A stretch of 64,000 nt of DNA from an uncultured Gammaproteobacteria bacterium (GTDB taxonomy: Bacteria; Pseudomonadota; Gammaproteobacteria; GCA-2729495): positions 17,404 through 81,403 of the forward strand of contig CAMYJV010000004.1 in assembly GCA_947258805.1 (NCBI GenBank). Direction: 5' to 3'. The translations under genes were made by a program, and so were the position numbers. Shown piece after piece: positions 8,137 through 17,639 of this stretch (position 1 is its first letter; the number at the start of each line of letters is the position of its first letter). The notes beneath the pieces are model-generated. The model was not told the DNA's origin, made no database searches, and saw only the letters and a program-made list of their open reading frames with translations.

Positions 8137-9432
8137 CTAGGCGCTTAGGTCTGCTGCAGCCGGCTTGACCGGGGCTACCCAACCGGCGGCGAAATCAGCG
8201 GCGGGTGCCGGGCGGGCGAAATGGTAGCCCTGCCCGACATCGCAGGCCATTTCGTGAAGCACCCGCGCGGCTTCAGGATCTTCAATGCCTTCGGCCACGA
8301 CCTTCATGTTGACCGCGTGGGCCAGCTGGATGACAGACGCGACGATGCGCCGGTCGCGTTCGCTGCTGAGCATCGGGGCGATGAAGCTGCGATCGATTTT
8401 CAGCTCGTCGGCAGGCAGGTCGCGCAGGTACGCGAGGCTGGCGTGGCCGGTGCCGAAGTCATCAATGGCCAGGCGCACGCCGAGCTCGTGTAGTGCCTGG
8501 AGCCTGGCCGCACTCGCGCGCGGATCCCGCATCAGCGCGGTCTCGGTGATCTCCAGCACCAGGCGGTCGGCGTCCAGGTTCCAGACCCCCAGCGCGCCGA
8601 CTATCGTTTCGATCAGGTCCGGATCTTCCAGGTTACCGGGGGACATGTTCACCGCCATCGTGAAATCCGGTACCCGCTGGCACCACTCGCACGCATGGCG
8701 CAGCGATGCATTCAACGAGAATCCGAACAGCGCGTGAATTCCGCGGCCGCGTTCCACGCCGGGCAGAAAAGCCGCGGGCGGCAGGACACCCTCGTTGGGG
8801 CTGTTCCAGCGAATCAGTGCCTCGGCTCCGGACAGTTTCCCCGACTCCAGGTCTACCTTGGGCTGGAAATACATCTCCAGCGCCGCTTTGTCCAGGGCCT
8901 CCTGGATGTCGAAGTCCGCCCGCGCCTGCGCGTTGCCAAGCGCAGCCAGGCCGTCGCTATATACGGTATAAGGCTCGTCGCGCTCGCGGCATTCTTCAAG
9001 CGCCAGCTCGCACTGGCGGAGCAGTTCTTCCGTTCCACCCGCCAGCCCGGGCAGCAACGAGACACCCATGTGCGCATGCAGGCGGGCCCGCCGGGTCCCG
9101 AGTATCACCGGCTCGCGGACCTCGCGGGTAATGCGCTCCGCGCCGAGCACCGCGTGGCCTTCGTTCGACGGGTTGTGGATTAGCAGGGCGAAACTGGCAC
9201 TGCCGACGCGGAATACGCGATCGCGCTGGCGCGCCACGGCCAGCAGGCGTTGCTCGAACTCCTCCAGTGCCCGGTCGCCACCGATGTAACCAAAGTTGGC
9301 GTTCACCGCGTCCACCCCGGTCAGGCGAATCAGGATCATGGCGACGGACTGGCAATTGTCGGCGACGCGCATATCGTCGATCTCGCGCAGCAGGAGAGCG
9401 TAACGAAAGCGCGGTGTGCCTTCCAGATCCAT
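8137..9432 (-). CDS. EAL-domain cyclic-di-GMP phosphodiesterase with degenerate GGDEF domain
   Basis: Residues 1-160 form a GGDEF-like domain in which the active-site loop is RVGSASFALL (76-85), so no cyclase activity is expected. Residues 175-420 form an EAL domain with the full catalytic set: EAL at 204-206 in AEALIRW, Asn in VNMSP (262), Glu in LEITE, DDFGTG (324-329), Lys in LKIDRSF (345), Glu in VVAEGIED and Gln in QGYHFARP. It should hydrolyse cyclic-di-GMP to pGpG, perhaps with the GGDEF relic as GTP sensor. No membrane segment or sensor domain is seen. It follows the HD-GYP gene after 14 bases on the same strand, so the two are probably co-transcribed. Confidence 0.92.
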   Translation of the reverse strand: MDLEGTPRFRYALLLREIDDMRVADNCQSVAMILIRLTGVDAVNANFGYIGGDRALEEFEQRLLAVARQRDRVFRVGSASFALLIHNPSNEGHAVLGAERITREVREPVILGTRRARLHAHMGVSLLPGLAGGTEELLRQCELALEECRERDEPYTVYSDGLAALGNAQARADFDIQEALDKAALEMYFQPKVDLESGKLSGAEALIRWNSPNEGVLPPAAFLPGVERGRGIHALFGFSLNASLRHACEWCQRVPDFTMAVNMSPGNLEDPDLIETIVGALGVWNLDADRLVLEITETALMRDPRASAARLQALHELGVRLAIDDFGTGHASLAYLRDLPADELKIDRSFIAPMLSSERDRRIVASVIQLAHAVNMKVVAEGIEDPEAARVLHEMACDVGQGYHFARPAPAADFAAGWVAPVKPAAADLSA

Positions 9433-9446
9433 CGCGCCGCCTTGAC

Positions 9447-10781
9447 TCAGTGGAAGTAGTCTTCCGGGTCCAGGCCAAAGGCACCTGACTCGAAACCCTT
9501 CACAATCCAGCGCGAGCGTCGCTGATTCTCGTCGCTGGGCAGCGACTTCAGGTCTATTACCTTGCTCGAGGCAAGGGGCTGGTGGCCCTTGTCCAGCACC
9601 AGCATGATCTTGGGCCGCAGCCGGCGGATACGATTCTGTTCGATCACGATACCTACCTCACCGGTATTCATCTCTACAACCGTGCCTGTCGGGAACATGC
9701 CCAGCGCCTGGACGAACTGTTCGATGAGTTCGCGCTGAAACTCGGTACCGGCCAGCGTGTTCAGCTCGCGCACCGCGTCGTAGGAAGATTTCGGCTCAGC
9801 CCACGGCCGCCGGGAAATCATCGCGTCGTAGCAGTCCACCAGTCCAGCGATCCGCCCGTATACCGGGATATCGCTGCCGGCGATTCCGTTAGGGTAACCG
9901 GAGCCGTCGTGCCGTTCGTGGTGGCTGCGAATCATTTCCAGCACTTCTTCGCTGATGCCGGGTGTCTTTTTCGCCAGCCGTTCCCCGTAGTGCACATGGG
10001 CCTGCATGATCTCCGCTTCCTCCTCCGTCAGCGGCCCTTCCTTGTTGGTGATGGATTCAGGAATCGCGACTTTGCCGATGTCCAGCAAGATTCCGCCCAT
10101 GGCGAGTACTTGCAGACCGCTGCGGTCAAAGCCGAGGTGGCGACCCAGCACCAGCGCCCACACAGAGGTGGCGATAGAGTGGTTGTAGGCATATTCGTCG
10201 CGCTTGCGCAGGGTGACCAGCCACGCCATTGCATCCTGGTTGCGCAGCACGCTGTCAATCATCGGCGAGACCGCATCCTTGATCTTGTCGACCTGGATGC
10301 CGCCGCCCTTGCGCAGGTCATGGATCACCTCGTTCATGGCGTGAACGGCAAGACCGTAGGCATGGGCGGCAGCCGGCGCCTCTTCCTGCGTAGATACCTT
10401 GTTGTCGTAGTGCCTTGCGCCGTTGACCTTTTCGGCCAGCCGGCCGGTGGGGTCCATACGGCTCAGGGATCTGAGCAGGCGCGTTTTCAGCGTGATGGGC
10501 TTCTTGCCGTTCACGCGCCCATTGGACGGGCTTGCGAAAGGGTCCCGGCTCTGGCCCGCGATGCTGTGGGCTTCCATGATGCGCTTTTCCGGCACGGAGC
10601 TACGTTTCAGATCGACGTAGACATGCTTGCAGAACTTGCGCAGCAGGCCGATCTCGCTGTCCTCACGGATCTCGAAACCCTGGAACAGGAAGGGCGTCTC
10701 CAGCCACGGTCGGTCGAGCAGGGCTACGAACATGCCCTTCTCGAGGTTCATGGTATCCACCTTGACGCGCTTGGAGAGCAT
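9447..10781 (-). CDS. DUF3391/HD-GYP-domain protein with altered HD motif
   Basis: The 444-residue protein has an N-terminal DUF3391 region (about 1-130), then an HD-GYP domain (about 190-370). HD-GYP enzymes hydrolyse cyclic-di-GMP. Most signature positions are present: His in YAYNHSIATS (201), Asp and Lys of DIGK (234-237), His in MQAHVHYGERL, HH at 287-288 and HHERHDGSGYP. The His of the HD pair itself is Leu (ILLDIGK where the family has LLHDIGK), so one metal ligand is lost. The protein may be weak, use fewer metals, or act as a binding protein. It heads a two-gene unit with the EAL protein and diverges from a glycine-zipper lipoprotein. Confidence 0.9.
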   Translation of the reverse strand: MLSKRVKVDTMNLEKGMFVALLDRPWLETPFLFQGFEIREDSEIGLLRKFCKHVYVDLKRSSVPEKRIMEAHSIAGQSRDPFASPSNGRVNGKKPITLKTRLLRSLSRMDPTGRLAEKVNGARHYDNKVSTQEEAPAAAHAYGLAVHAMNEVIHDLRKGGGIQVDKIKDAVSPMIDSVLRNQDAMAWLVTLRKRDEYAYNHSIATSVWALVLGRHLGFDRSGLQVLAMGGILLDIGKVAIPESITNKEGPLTEEEAEIMQAHVHYGERLAKKTPGISEEVLEMIRSHHERHDGSGYPNGIAGSDIPVYGRIAGLVDCYDAMISRRPWAEPKSSYDAVRELNTLAGTEFQRELIEQFVQALGMFPTGTVVEMNTGEVGIVIEQNRIRRLRPKIMLVLDKGHQPLASSKVIDLKSLPSDENQRRSRWIVKGFESGAFGLDPEDYFH

Positions 10782-10941
10782 TTAGTGATCCGCAACGGGC
10801 CTGCAGGACCCAGCTTTGCATAATAGCCACGGCGCCGACTGCGGCCGTGGTGGGCATCACATTTCCGCACAAAGGCCCCAGGTCAACCCTGGGCCGGGAG
10901 CCGCGTTACACTCGCTGTAGAAGGTCTCGGGAGCCCCGTGC

Positions 10942-11289
10942 ATGGATCACACTAGAGTTGCCGCCCTGGCGCTATGTCTCGCTGGCTGCGCTGCCAACCC
11001 GGACCCCATCGTCGACATGCGGGGGGTCGATCCGGTGCTGTACGAGCAGGATCTGGCCGACTGCAAGACCTATACCCGCGAGATCCAGACGGAAGTGGGT
11101 GTCGCGAAAGGCGCCGCGGGTGGTGCCGCGGTGGGCGGCGCCATCGGCGCCATTGGTGGCGAGACGGGCCGGGGTGCAGGGATCGGGGCCGTGGCTGGCG
11201 GTGCCAAGTCGGCCCAGCTCAACGAGCGCGAAAAACAGCGCGTGGTGAAGAACTGTATGCGAGGCCGGGGCTACCGCGTGCTCAACTGA
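10942..11289 (+). CDS. Glycine-zipper lipoprotein
   Basis: A 115-residue protein with a short lipoprotein signal ([11 protein letters not shown]; lipobox LAGC), a mid-section [30 protein letters not shown] with Gly every fourth residue, the glycine-zipper pattern of outer-membrane-associated proteins, and a C-terminal segment with KNCMRGRGY, which recurs in related small lipoproteins; a second Cys lies near residue 41. The zipper probably packs a helical hairpin into or onto the membrane. Function is unknown. It ends eight bases into the 3' end of msrA on the other strand. Confidence 0.8.
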   Translation: MDHTRVAALALCLAGCAANPDPIVDMRGVDPVLYEQDLADCKTYTREIQTEVGVAKGAAGGAAVGGAIGAIGGETGRGAGIGAVAGGAKSAQLNEREKQRVVKNCMRGRGYRVLN

Positions 11290-11926
11290 CGGCCACCGGA
11301 CACGCCACGCCGGTCCCGCCCAGCCCACAGTATCCACCCGGGTTTTTTGCAAGATACTGCTGGTGGTAATTCTCGGCAAAGTAGAACGGCGGCGCCGCCA
11401 GGATTTCCGTCGTAATCTCGCCACGCCCGGCGGCGCGCAGTGCATCCTGGTAGCGCTCGCAGGATTCGCTGGCTGCCGCTTCCTGTTCCGGTGAGTAGTA
11501 GTAGATTCCCGACCGGTACTGGGTGCCGACATCATTGCCCTGGCGCATGCCCTGCGTAGGGTCGTGGCTTTCCCAGAAGGCCTGCAGCAGCTCATCGTAG
11601 CTGACAGACGACGGATCGAAGACCACCCTGACGACCTCGTTATGGCCCGTCATGCCCGAGCAGACCTCTTCGTAGGTGGGATTCGGCGTATGGCCGGCGG
11701 CGTAGCCAACGGCCGTGGTGTAGACGCCCGGCTGTTCCCAGAACCGCCGCTCCGCGCCCCAGAAACAGCCGAGGCCAAACATGGCCTGCTCGAAGTGTGC
11801 GGGCACCTCTCCGGCCAGCGGATTGCCGTTCACAAAGTGACGCTCGGCCACGGACATGGCGGTGCTGCGTCCGGGCAGCGCTGCGCCCGCGCCGGGCAGG
11901 GATAAATTTTTCTTCCGCAGGAACAT
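11282..11926 (-). CDS. msrA: Peptide methionine sulfoxide reductase MsrA
   Basis: The protein aligns along its whole length with E. coli MsrA: an N-terminal region with [18 protein letters not shown], catalytic Cys54 in [64 protein letters not shown] and the C-terminal resolving Cys in [13 protein letters not shown]. It reduces the S-epimer of methionine sulfoxide in proteins and free Met-SO in the cytoplasm, with thioredoxin as reductant. The start at 11926 (214 residues) matches the family's length; the frame is open upstream to 12346 but there it runs through the signal peptide region of a gene on the other strand. Confidence 0.96.
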   Translation of the reverse strand: MFLRKKNLSLPGAGAALPGRSTAMSVAERHFVNGNPLAGEVPAHFEQAMFGLGCFWGAERRFWEQPGVYTTAVGYAAGHTPNPTYEEVCSGMTGHNEVVRVVFDPSSVSYDELLQAFWESHDPTQGMRQGNDVGTQYRSGIYYYSPEQEAAASESCERYQDALRAAGRGEITTEILAAPPFYFAENYHQQYLAKNPGGYCGLGGTGVACPVAVS

Positions 11927-12053
11927 GGCCAAGGGTTCGACAATTGCCGGGCGGCGGATGTTCCCCGGCAGCATCGCGGCAGCGCTTCGCGCCGGATCCG
12001 ACGAAGCTGCTACATTAGCACCTGCCAGTACCAAGCGCTGCAAGACGTTCAGG

Positions 12054-13613
12054 ATGACAAAACAAGCGCTCACGCTCATCGCGATGACCTGCCTGGCCGG
12101 CCCGGCCCTCGCCCAGAACCCGGCGCCCAAGGCCACCCGGCCGGCGACAATTGAGGTCTCCGAGGCGGCCGTGGTGCCCATCGACACCGCATCACCTGCC
12201 GCCGACACGCCGAGCCCGGACATACCGGGAGCGTCTGGCGCAGCCATTGGCCCGGAAGCCCCGGAGGCACAGGAAGCGCAGGCGGCAACTCCGGAGAACA
12301 CTGGCGCGGGTGATCCGCCGGCCGCCGTCGGGTCGGGCGTTCGCACCGCTGCTTATCAGCGCATGTTGTCGCTGATGGAAGAGAATCGCTACGGCGAGGC
12401 GGCGGAGGCCGCCCGCGCCGTGGTGCAGCTAACGGAGCAAGAGTTCGGTGTCGACAGCATCGAGCTCGCCGCGCCCCTGGACAATCTCGGCACCACGATG
12501 ATGCTCAGCGGAAATCTCCTCGATGCCGAGCAAAGCTACTTGCGCAGCATCGCGATTATCAAGCAGCACGAAGGGCAACTGTCCCCGCGACTTATGAACG
12601 CCTACGTCGGCCTCGGAGCAACCTACAATCGCGGCGGCTCCTATGAGAAAGCCGAAGAAGCCTTCAGTACGGCATTGCGGCTGAACAACGTGAACGAGGG
12701 TTTCTACAACGTCGACCAGATGAAGATTCGCGACGGTCTTACGGAAACCTATATCGGCCTGGAAGAGATCGAGGAGGCCAATTTCCACCAGGAGGTGCAA
12801 CTGGAGATCTACCAGCGGCGCCTCGGCGCAACCAATCCGGAAACTGCGCCGGCTATCTACAAGCTCGCCCGGTGGTATGAGCGCGTGGGCCTGTTTGACG
12901 ACGCGCGCATCAAGTATCAGCAGGCCCAGCAGATGATTCGCAGGTCCTACGGCAAAGATTCGATGGAAATGGTAGCGGCCCTGGAAGGCCTGGCGGCCAA
13001 TTTCGATCGCCAGGGCCTCCTCTCTCCGAGCGCGTCAAACCTGAAGAAAGCCCTGGCAATTGTCGAGGCGCAGCCCGAAGTCGAACGGGAAAAACAGGCC
13101 GAAATCCTGGTAAAGCTCGGCGATCTGTACGGCGGCTCCGGCCGGCCCGATACCGCCAATGCGTATTACGAGCGCGGCTGGCAGGCCTTGTCGCTGGACG
13201 ACAGTCTGGAGGGGCTGCGCAACGCAATGTTCAGCGAGCCGGTGCGTGTTGCCGGACTCGGCTGGCAAAACCTGCGCTACGCGCCCGGTGACGTGAGCGA
13301 CTGGCGCCTGTTGAGTGACGGCTATGTGCTGGTGCGCTACGACGTGAATAAGAAAGGTCGGGTGGATGATGTGGTCGTCATCGAATCCGAACCCGCCGAT
13401 CTGATGGACCGCCGGGTGGCGGAAGCCCTGCGGCGGTCCTATTTCCGCCCGCGCTTCGCCGACGGCGTTGCCGTCGAGTCGGATGGCCTCCTGTACCGAC
13501 ACGATTTCCGTTACCTGCCCAAGGACCCGGGACGCAGCGAAGAGGCCGGCCAGCCTATCGAAGCCCCCGACGGCGGCGGCCGCCTCGAATACCCCGATGC
13601 CAGCGGCGGCTGA
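12054..13613 (+). CDS. Exported TPR protein with C-terminal TonB-like domain
   Basis: A 519-residue protein: cleavable signal peptide (about 1-20, ending LAGPALA before QNP), a Pro/Ala/Glu-rich linker (20-100), an array of tetratricopeptide units from about residue 100 to 390 (for example [59 protein letters not shown]), then a TonB C-terminal-type domain ([20 protein letters not shown] to FRPRFADG). The TPR units of about 42 residues resemble the TPR_10/12 type. TonB-C domains usually contact outer-membrane proteins, but this protein has no TonB-type N-terminal membrane anchor. Such TPR-TonB_C proteins are common in this group of Gammaproteobacteria; the role is unknown. Start chosen at the signal peptide ATG. 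Confidence 0.8.
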   Translation: MTKQALTLIAMTCLAGPALAQNPAPKATRPATIEVSEAAVVPIDTASPAADTPSPDIPGASGAAIGPEAPEAQEAQAATPENTGAGDPPAAVGSGVRTAAYQRMLSLMEENRYGEAAEAARAVVQLTEQEFGVDSIELAAPLDNLGTTMMLSGNLLDAEQSYLRSIAIIKQHEGQLSPRLMNAYVGLGATYNRGGSYEKAEEAFSTALRLNNVNEGFYNVDQMKIRDGLTETYIGLEEIEEANFHQEVQLEIYQRRLGATNPETAPAIYKLARWYERVGLFDDARIKYQQAQQMIRRSYGKDSMEMVAALEGLAANFDRQGLLSPSASNLKKALAIVEAQPEVEREKQAEILVKLGDLYGGSGRPDTANAYYERGWQALSLDDSLEGLRNAMFSEPVRVAGLGWQNLRYAPGDVSDWRLLSDGYVLVRYDVNKKGRVDDVVVIESEPADLMDRRVAEALRRSYFRPRFADGVAVESDGLLYRHDFRYLPKDPGRSEEAGQPIEAPDGGGRLEYPDASGG

Positions 13614-13632
13614 GGCCGGCAACCCCGGCCAG

Positions 13633-14619
13633 ATGCGGGCCATGGTCTGCCCGGGGCCGGGACAACCACTGGTCATGGAGCAACGGGCCCTGCCCGAGGC
13701 TGGACCGGGACAATTGCAGGTTCGCGTGCTGGCCTGCGCGGTCTGCCGCACCGACCTGCACCTGCAGGACAATGAGCTCGACGACATCCCTTATCCAGTG
13801 GTACCCGGCCACCAGGTCGTTGGCGAGGTCACCGCCCGCGGCGCCGGGGTCGACACCGCAATCGGCCAGCGCGTCGGCATCGCCTGGCTGGCCTGGGCCT
13901 GCGGCGAATGCCCCTACTGCAAAGACGGCCGGGAGAACCTTTGCGACCGCGCGCTGTTCAACGGCTACCAGCGCGATGGCGGCTACGCAGAATATCTGCT
14001 GGCCGACGCCGCTTTCGCCATTCCGCTTGATGCGGACCTCGACCCGGCGCGGACCACGCCGCTGCTGTGTGGGGGACTCATCGGCTACCGCACGCTGCGC
14101 ATGGCCGGCGACGCCCGGCGGCTGGGCATCTATGGATTCGGTTCCGCTGCACACATGATCGCTCAGCTGGCGCAGCACGAAGGGCGCGAGGTCTACGCGT
14201 TTACCAGTCCGGGCGACGCGGCCGCCCAGCAGTTTGCACGCGATGTTGGCGCGGCGTGGGCCGGCGGTTCCGACGAAGCGTCGCCGCAACTGCTCGACGG
14301 CGCGCTGATCTTTGCACCGGTCGGGGCACTGGTACCGAAAGCGCTCAAAGACGTGCGCAAGGGTGGCAGGGTCGTGTGCGGTGGGATTCACATGAGCGAC
14401 ATCCCGACGTTCCCTTATGCAGACCTGTGGGGTGAACGCCAGATTCGTTCGGTGGCCAATCTCACTCGCCGGGACGCGACGGAATTCATGGCCATAGCCG
14501 CGCTGCATCCCATCGACACACAAATCACCCGGTACTCATTGACGCAGGCCAACGAGGCTCTCGATGCACTGCGCGCGGGCCGTATCAACGGCACCGCGGT
14601 ACTGGAAATTGCGAACTAG
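13633..14619 (+). CDS. Zinc-dependent alcohol dehydrogenase
   Basis: A medium-chain dehydrogenase of about 328 residues. Catalytic zinc ligands are seen in ACAVCRTDLH and GHQVVGE; the structural zinc loop is CGECPYCKDGRENLC; the nucleotide-binding turn is GIYGFGSAAH (about 160-170). The early part (NGYQRDGGYAEYLLAD, then GLIGYRTLRMAG) fits the AdhA/AdhP-like branch that oxidises primary alcohols or reduces aldehydes with NAD(P). The ATG at 13633 gives the usual MRAMV... N-terminus; an ATG at 13597 would overlap the TPR gene and add 12 unlikely residues. It converges with the TRAP-type gene, stop codons overlapping by four bases. Confidence 0.88.
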   Translation: MRAMVCPGPGQPLVMEQRALPEAGPGQLQVRVLACAVCRTDLHLQDNELDDIPYPVVPGHQVVGEVTARGAGVDTAIGQRVGIAWLAWACGECPYCKDGRENLCDRALFNGYQRDGGYAEYLLADAAFAIPLDADLDPARTTPLLCGGLIGYRTLRMAGDARRLGIYGFGSAAHMIAQLAQHEGREVYAFTSPGDAAAQQFARDVGAAWAGGSDEASPQLLDGALIFAPVGALVPKALKDVRKGGRVVCGGIHMSDIPTFPYADLWGERQIRSVANLTRRDATEFMAIAALHPIDTQITRYSLTQANEALDALRAGRINGTAVLEIAN

Positions 14620-15599
14620 CCACCGCCGCGTTGCGCAGCGTACTCCGCTTTGCCCTTCAGGATGACCGCGTAGATTTCCCGCGACCGCCCGCCGATATCC
14701 TGAAGCAGTTGCTCGGCCACACCGCTGGTGACCTGCTGCCACTCGACCCGTTGCAAGGGTGTCAGCGCCTGCCAGCGGATGCCGAGTTCCGGGTCGGCCA
14801 GGTCGGCGACGTCCTGCGCCCGGGTAGCGGCGCGAGACTGGCCGATAGACGGAAAGTTGTCCGTCAGCACCTGGAGTGTGGCTTCATCCTGCTGCTGCCA
14901 CCACTTCAGATCTGCAACGATAACGGACATACCAAACACATGCCGGGTCAGGGTCAGGTAAGGCGCTTCGGCGGAGATCCCCGTGCGCGCGTAGAGACTG
15001 ATGGAATTCTCACCGGCATCAATCAGGCCCGTCTGCAGCGACGGCACGATTTCTCCATACCCCAGGGGAATCTTGTCGGCGCCGATCGCATCCGCAAACA
15101 GCCGCGCATTCAGGCTTGCCGACACGCGAAAGCGCCGGCCCCTCGCATCCGCAGGTGTCACTATTCGTTCCCGGCCGTAAACGGAGTGGAAACCGATCTC
15201 ATACCAGGTCACCAGGTGCAAGCCCACCTCGGCAAGCAGCTCGCGAAAGATGTCCGTGAGGAACCGATCGTAGACATAGTCGGCCTCTTCTTCGTCTTCA
15301 AAAAGATACGGCGTATACAGCAGCGATAGTTCGGGCACCAGCGTGGACGTCACCTGTGCCGAAAGGTTGGCGAACTGAATGCGGCCGCGACGCAAGCCAG
15401 ACAGAAGCTGCTCTTCGGAGCCCAGCTGGCCGTAAATCAGCGGCTTCAGCTCCAGCGCGCCCCCCGACGCCGCTTCCGCGTCGTTCTTGGCCTGGCCGAC
15501 GGCGCCGCCGCCCCCTGATTCTGCGGGCGGCTGCTCGCCGCCACCGCAGGCACCGAGCAGTGCGGCGACAAGAAAAATCGCTGGGCGGGAAACTTTCAT
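14616..15599 (-). CDS. TRAP-type (DctP-like) substrate-binding lipoprotein, shortened N-terminal lobe
   Basis: The mature protein contains the DctP core: GQLGSEEQLLSGLRRGRIQFANLS, then LPYLFEDEEEAD-like text (YTPYLFEDEEEADYVYD), GRRFRVSASLNARLFADAIGA, PLGYGEIVPSLQTGLIDAGENS with the family's conserved Arg and Asn/Glu positions for carboxylate ligands. An N-terminal lipobox (LGAC) anchors it in the membrane. Between the signal and GQLGSE there are only some 45 low-complexity residues (GGGGAVGQAKNDAEAASGG), so the first strand and helix of the usual fold are missing. No DctQ/DctM membrane genes are nearby. It could be an orphan receptor or a partner of a remote transporter. Start at ATG 15599; 327 residues. 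Confidence 0.82.
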   Translation of the reverse strand: MKVSRPAIFLVAALLGACGGGEQPPAESGGGGAVGQAKNDAEAASGGALELKPLIYGQLGSEEQLLSGLRRGRIQFANLSAQVTSTLVPELSLLYTPYLFEDEEEADYVYDRFLTDIFRELLAEVGLHLVTWYEIGFHSVYGRERIVTPADARGRRFRVSASLNARLFADAIGADKIPLGYGEIVPSLQTGLIDAGENSISLYARTGISAEAPYLTLTRHVFGMSVIVADLKWWQQQDEATLQVLTDNFPSIGQSRAATRAQDVADLADPELGIRWQALTPLQRVEWQQVTSGVAEQLLQDIGGRSREIYAVILKGKAEYAAQRGGG

Positions 15600-15728
15600 G
15601 GCCGAATGTTGCCTCAAAGCGTGGCGGGCAAGCCAGAAGCCGCTGCAGAAACCCCTGTAAACTGCGGGCCAGCCGGGATCAGCGGACAGCGCCAGCGCGC
15701 TGCGCGACTACTGGAGACAAGGATTTCG

Positions 15729-16490
15729 ATGACCAAGACTTCACCTGCCCAGGCCCCAGGCTGGCGAGCCTTTCTGGCCTTTTTTGCGGGCCTGGCCACG
15801 GCACCAGTCTTTGCCCAGCCAGACTACTCCATGCTGGACGACCTGCTGCTGTCCCACGTGCAGGACGGATTTGTCGACTACGACGGCATCGCGCTGGACC
15901 CGCGACTGGATAATTTTATCGGCCAGCTCGCGAGCACGGCGCCCACGGCCCTGGCCTCGACCAGCGAACAGAAAGCCTTTTACATCAATGCCTACAATGC
16001 CATTGCGATACGGGGAATCCTGGACGGCCAGTCGCCGGATTCGTTTTTCGGCCGCTCCCGTTTTTTCAAGCGCATGCGCGTTGACGTACTCGGTGAATCC
16101 CTCAGTCTCGACGACATCGAGCACGGGCGGCTACGCCCGATGGGCGATGCACGAATTCACTTTGCAATCGTCTGCGCGTCCCTGTCATGCCCCAGGCTGG
16201 CGAGCCGCGCCTACCTGCCTGCAACCCTCGACGCGCAACTCGACGCGGCGGCAGAACAATTTCTCAGTGACCCGACCAGGAACGTGTTCGACTCGGATCG
16301 CCGGGTGGCCTACATATCGAAGATTTTCGACTGGTTCGAGGAAGACTTCGTCGCCAACGCGGGCTCATTGCAGAGCTACCTGGCCCGTTATGTCACAGAT
16401 CAGTCCAGCGCGCGTTTGCTGCGAGCCGATAGTTTCGACGTGAAATTTCGCGACTATGACTGGAGCCTGAACGGGCGGCTCACGAAGTGA
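15729..16490 (+). CDS. DUF547-family exported protein
   Basis: A 253-residue protein with a signal peptide (RAFLAFFAGLATAPVFA, cut before QPD) and the DUF547 core: FVDYDGIALDP near the N-terminus, KAFYINAYNAIAIRGIL, a segment with HFAIVCASLSCPRLASRAY, and AYISKIFDWFEEDF. The conserved Cys pair in VCASLSCP and the Asn in INAYNA are hallmarks. The family is widespread in marine Gammaproteobacteria and is thought to be a papain-like fold of unknown activity. It stands between the divergent TRAP-type gene and msrPQ. Confidence 0.88.
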   Translation: MTKTSPAQAPGWRAFLAFFAGLATAPVFAQPDYSMLDDLLLSHVQDGFVDYDGIALDPRLDNFIGQLASTAPTALASTSEQKAFYINAYNAIAIRGILDGQSPDSFFGRSRFFKRMRVDVLGESLSLDDIEHGRLRPMGDARIHFAIVCASLSCPRLASRAYLPATLDAQLDAAAEQFLSDPTRNVFDSDRRVAYISKIFDWFEEDFVANAGSLQSYLARYVTDQSSARLLRADSFDVKFRDYDWSLNGRLTK

Positions 16491-16496
16491 GTAAAG

Positions 16497-16575
16497 CCCC
16501 TGTGGGCGCGGCTTCAGCCGCCACCATTGACACCAGCATGGTCAAATCTCGCGGCTGAAGCTGCGCCCACAGGGG
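16497..16575. repeat. REP-like extragenic palindromic pair
   Basis: Two inverted arms of 24 bases (16497-16520 and 16552-16575) match except at one position; each starts or ends with CCCCTGTGGGCGCGGCTTC or its complement and carries its own short dyad, GCGGCTTCAGCCGC. This head-to-tail layout of GGCTNAAGCC-type palindromes between genes is typical of REP/BIME elements of Gammaproteobacteria. It lies six bases after the DUF547 stop and could stabilise the message or act as a terminator. No RAYT transposase is in the window. Confidence 0.85.
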
Positions 16576-16637
16576 GGCTCGCTAAACCGAGCATGCGGCG
16601 CAGCCGAATACACAGGCAGGACAACGGGAACTCAACG

Positions 16638-17609
16638 ATGATTATTCGCCAGGCACCTGACATTCGACCCTCGGAAATCACCCCGGAAGAGGTCTTCCGC
16701 GGTCGCCGCCAGTTTTTGCGCCAGGCGGGCGTGGCCGGCGTGGGCCTGCTGGCCGGCAGTGGCTGTGCCGCCGACGAAGAGCCGGCGGGCAACCCGACCG
16801 ACCTGCGCAAGCTCAACGTCGCCAGCGGCAGCGCATACAGCACGGACGCAGAGCCGAACTCGATGGAAGACATCATGAGTTACTGCAACTTTTATGAGTT
16901 TGGTCTCGATAAACGTGACCCGGCAAAGCTGTCCGGCGACTTCAAGCCGCGGCCGTGGTCCGTCACCGTAGACGGTGAAGCCGAGGTGACCGGCACCTTT
17001 GACCTCGAAGATTTCATCGCTCCGCACCCCATCGAAGAACGGGTCTATCGGTTGCGGTGCGTCGAAGCATGGTCGATGGTCGTGCCGTGGAACGGCATTG
17101 CTTTGGGCGACGTGCTGAAACGTTTCAAACCGACTTCAAAAGCCAAGTACGTGGCCTTCGAAACCGTCGTGCGCCCGGAAGAGATGCCGGGCCAGCGTCG
17201 CGGCGTGCTCGACTTCCCCTACGTCGAAGGGCTAACCATCGCCGAGGCCATGCACCCGCTGACGATACTGTCTGTCGGCGTCTACGGGGTCACGCTGCCC
17301 AATCAGAACGGCGCGCCCATTCGGCTCGTCGTACCCTGGAAGTACGGCTTCAAGAGCATCAAATCCATCGTCCGCATCAGCTTCACCGAGACCGAACCAC
17401 CCACTACGTGGAACCTGGCCGCGCCACGGGAATACGGCTTCTACGCCAACGTAAACCCGGAAGTTGACCACCCGCGCTGGAGCCAGGCCAGTGAGCGCCG
17501 CGTCGGCACCGGCTTTTTCGGTGATCGCCAGCCCACCGTGTTGTTCAACGGCTATGGCGAACAGGTTGCGGGCCTCTACGACGGCCTCGACCTGCGCAAG
17601 AATTTCTGA
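16638..17609 (+). CDS. msrP: Protein-methionine-sulfoxide reductase catalytic subunit MsrP
   Basis: A 323-residue periplasmic molybdoenzyme of the sulfite-oxidase fold. It has a Tat signal ([11 protein letters not shown], then a hydrophobic stretch) and the molybdopterin-ligating Cys in [17 protein letters not shown]. Further blocks typical of YedY/MsrP are [55 protein letters not shown] and [28 protein letters not shown]. It repairs oxidised methionine in envelope proteins with electrons from the quinone pool through MsrQ, whose gene starts 30 bases downstream. The ATG at 16638 gives the usual [13 protein letters not shown] N-terminus. Confidence 0.96.
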   Translation: MIIRQAPDIRPSEITPEEVFRGRRQFLRQAGVAGVGLLAGSGCAADEEPAGNPTDLRKLNVASGSAYSTDAEPNSMEDIMSYCNFYEFGLDKRDPAKLSGDFKPRPWSVTVDGEAEVTGTFDLEDFIAPHPIEERVYRLRCVEAWSMVVPWNGIALGDVLKRFKPTSKAKYVAFETVVRPEEMPGQRRGVLDFPYVEGLTIAEAMHPLTILSVGVYGVTLPNQNGAPIRLVVPWKYGFKSIKSIVRISFTETEPPTTWNLAAPREYGFYANVNPEVDHPRWSQASERRVGTGFFGDRQPTVLFNGYGEQVAGLYDGLDLRKNF

Positions 17610-17639
17610 AAAGGCGAGCTGACCGCCACCCTCCGGGAC

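Noticed and set aside
11927..12346. Upstream extension of msrA on the minus strand
   Set aside because: The extra 140 residues are Ala/Gly/Ser-rich, overlap the signal peptide region of the TPR gene, and exceed the family length; the start at 11926 aligns with E. coli MsrA.
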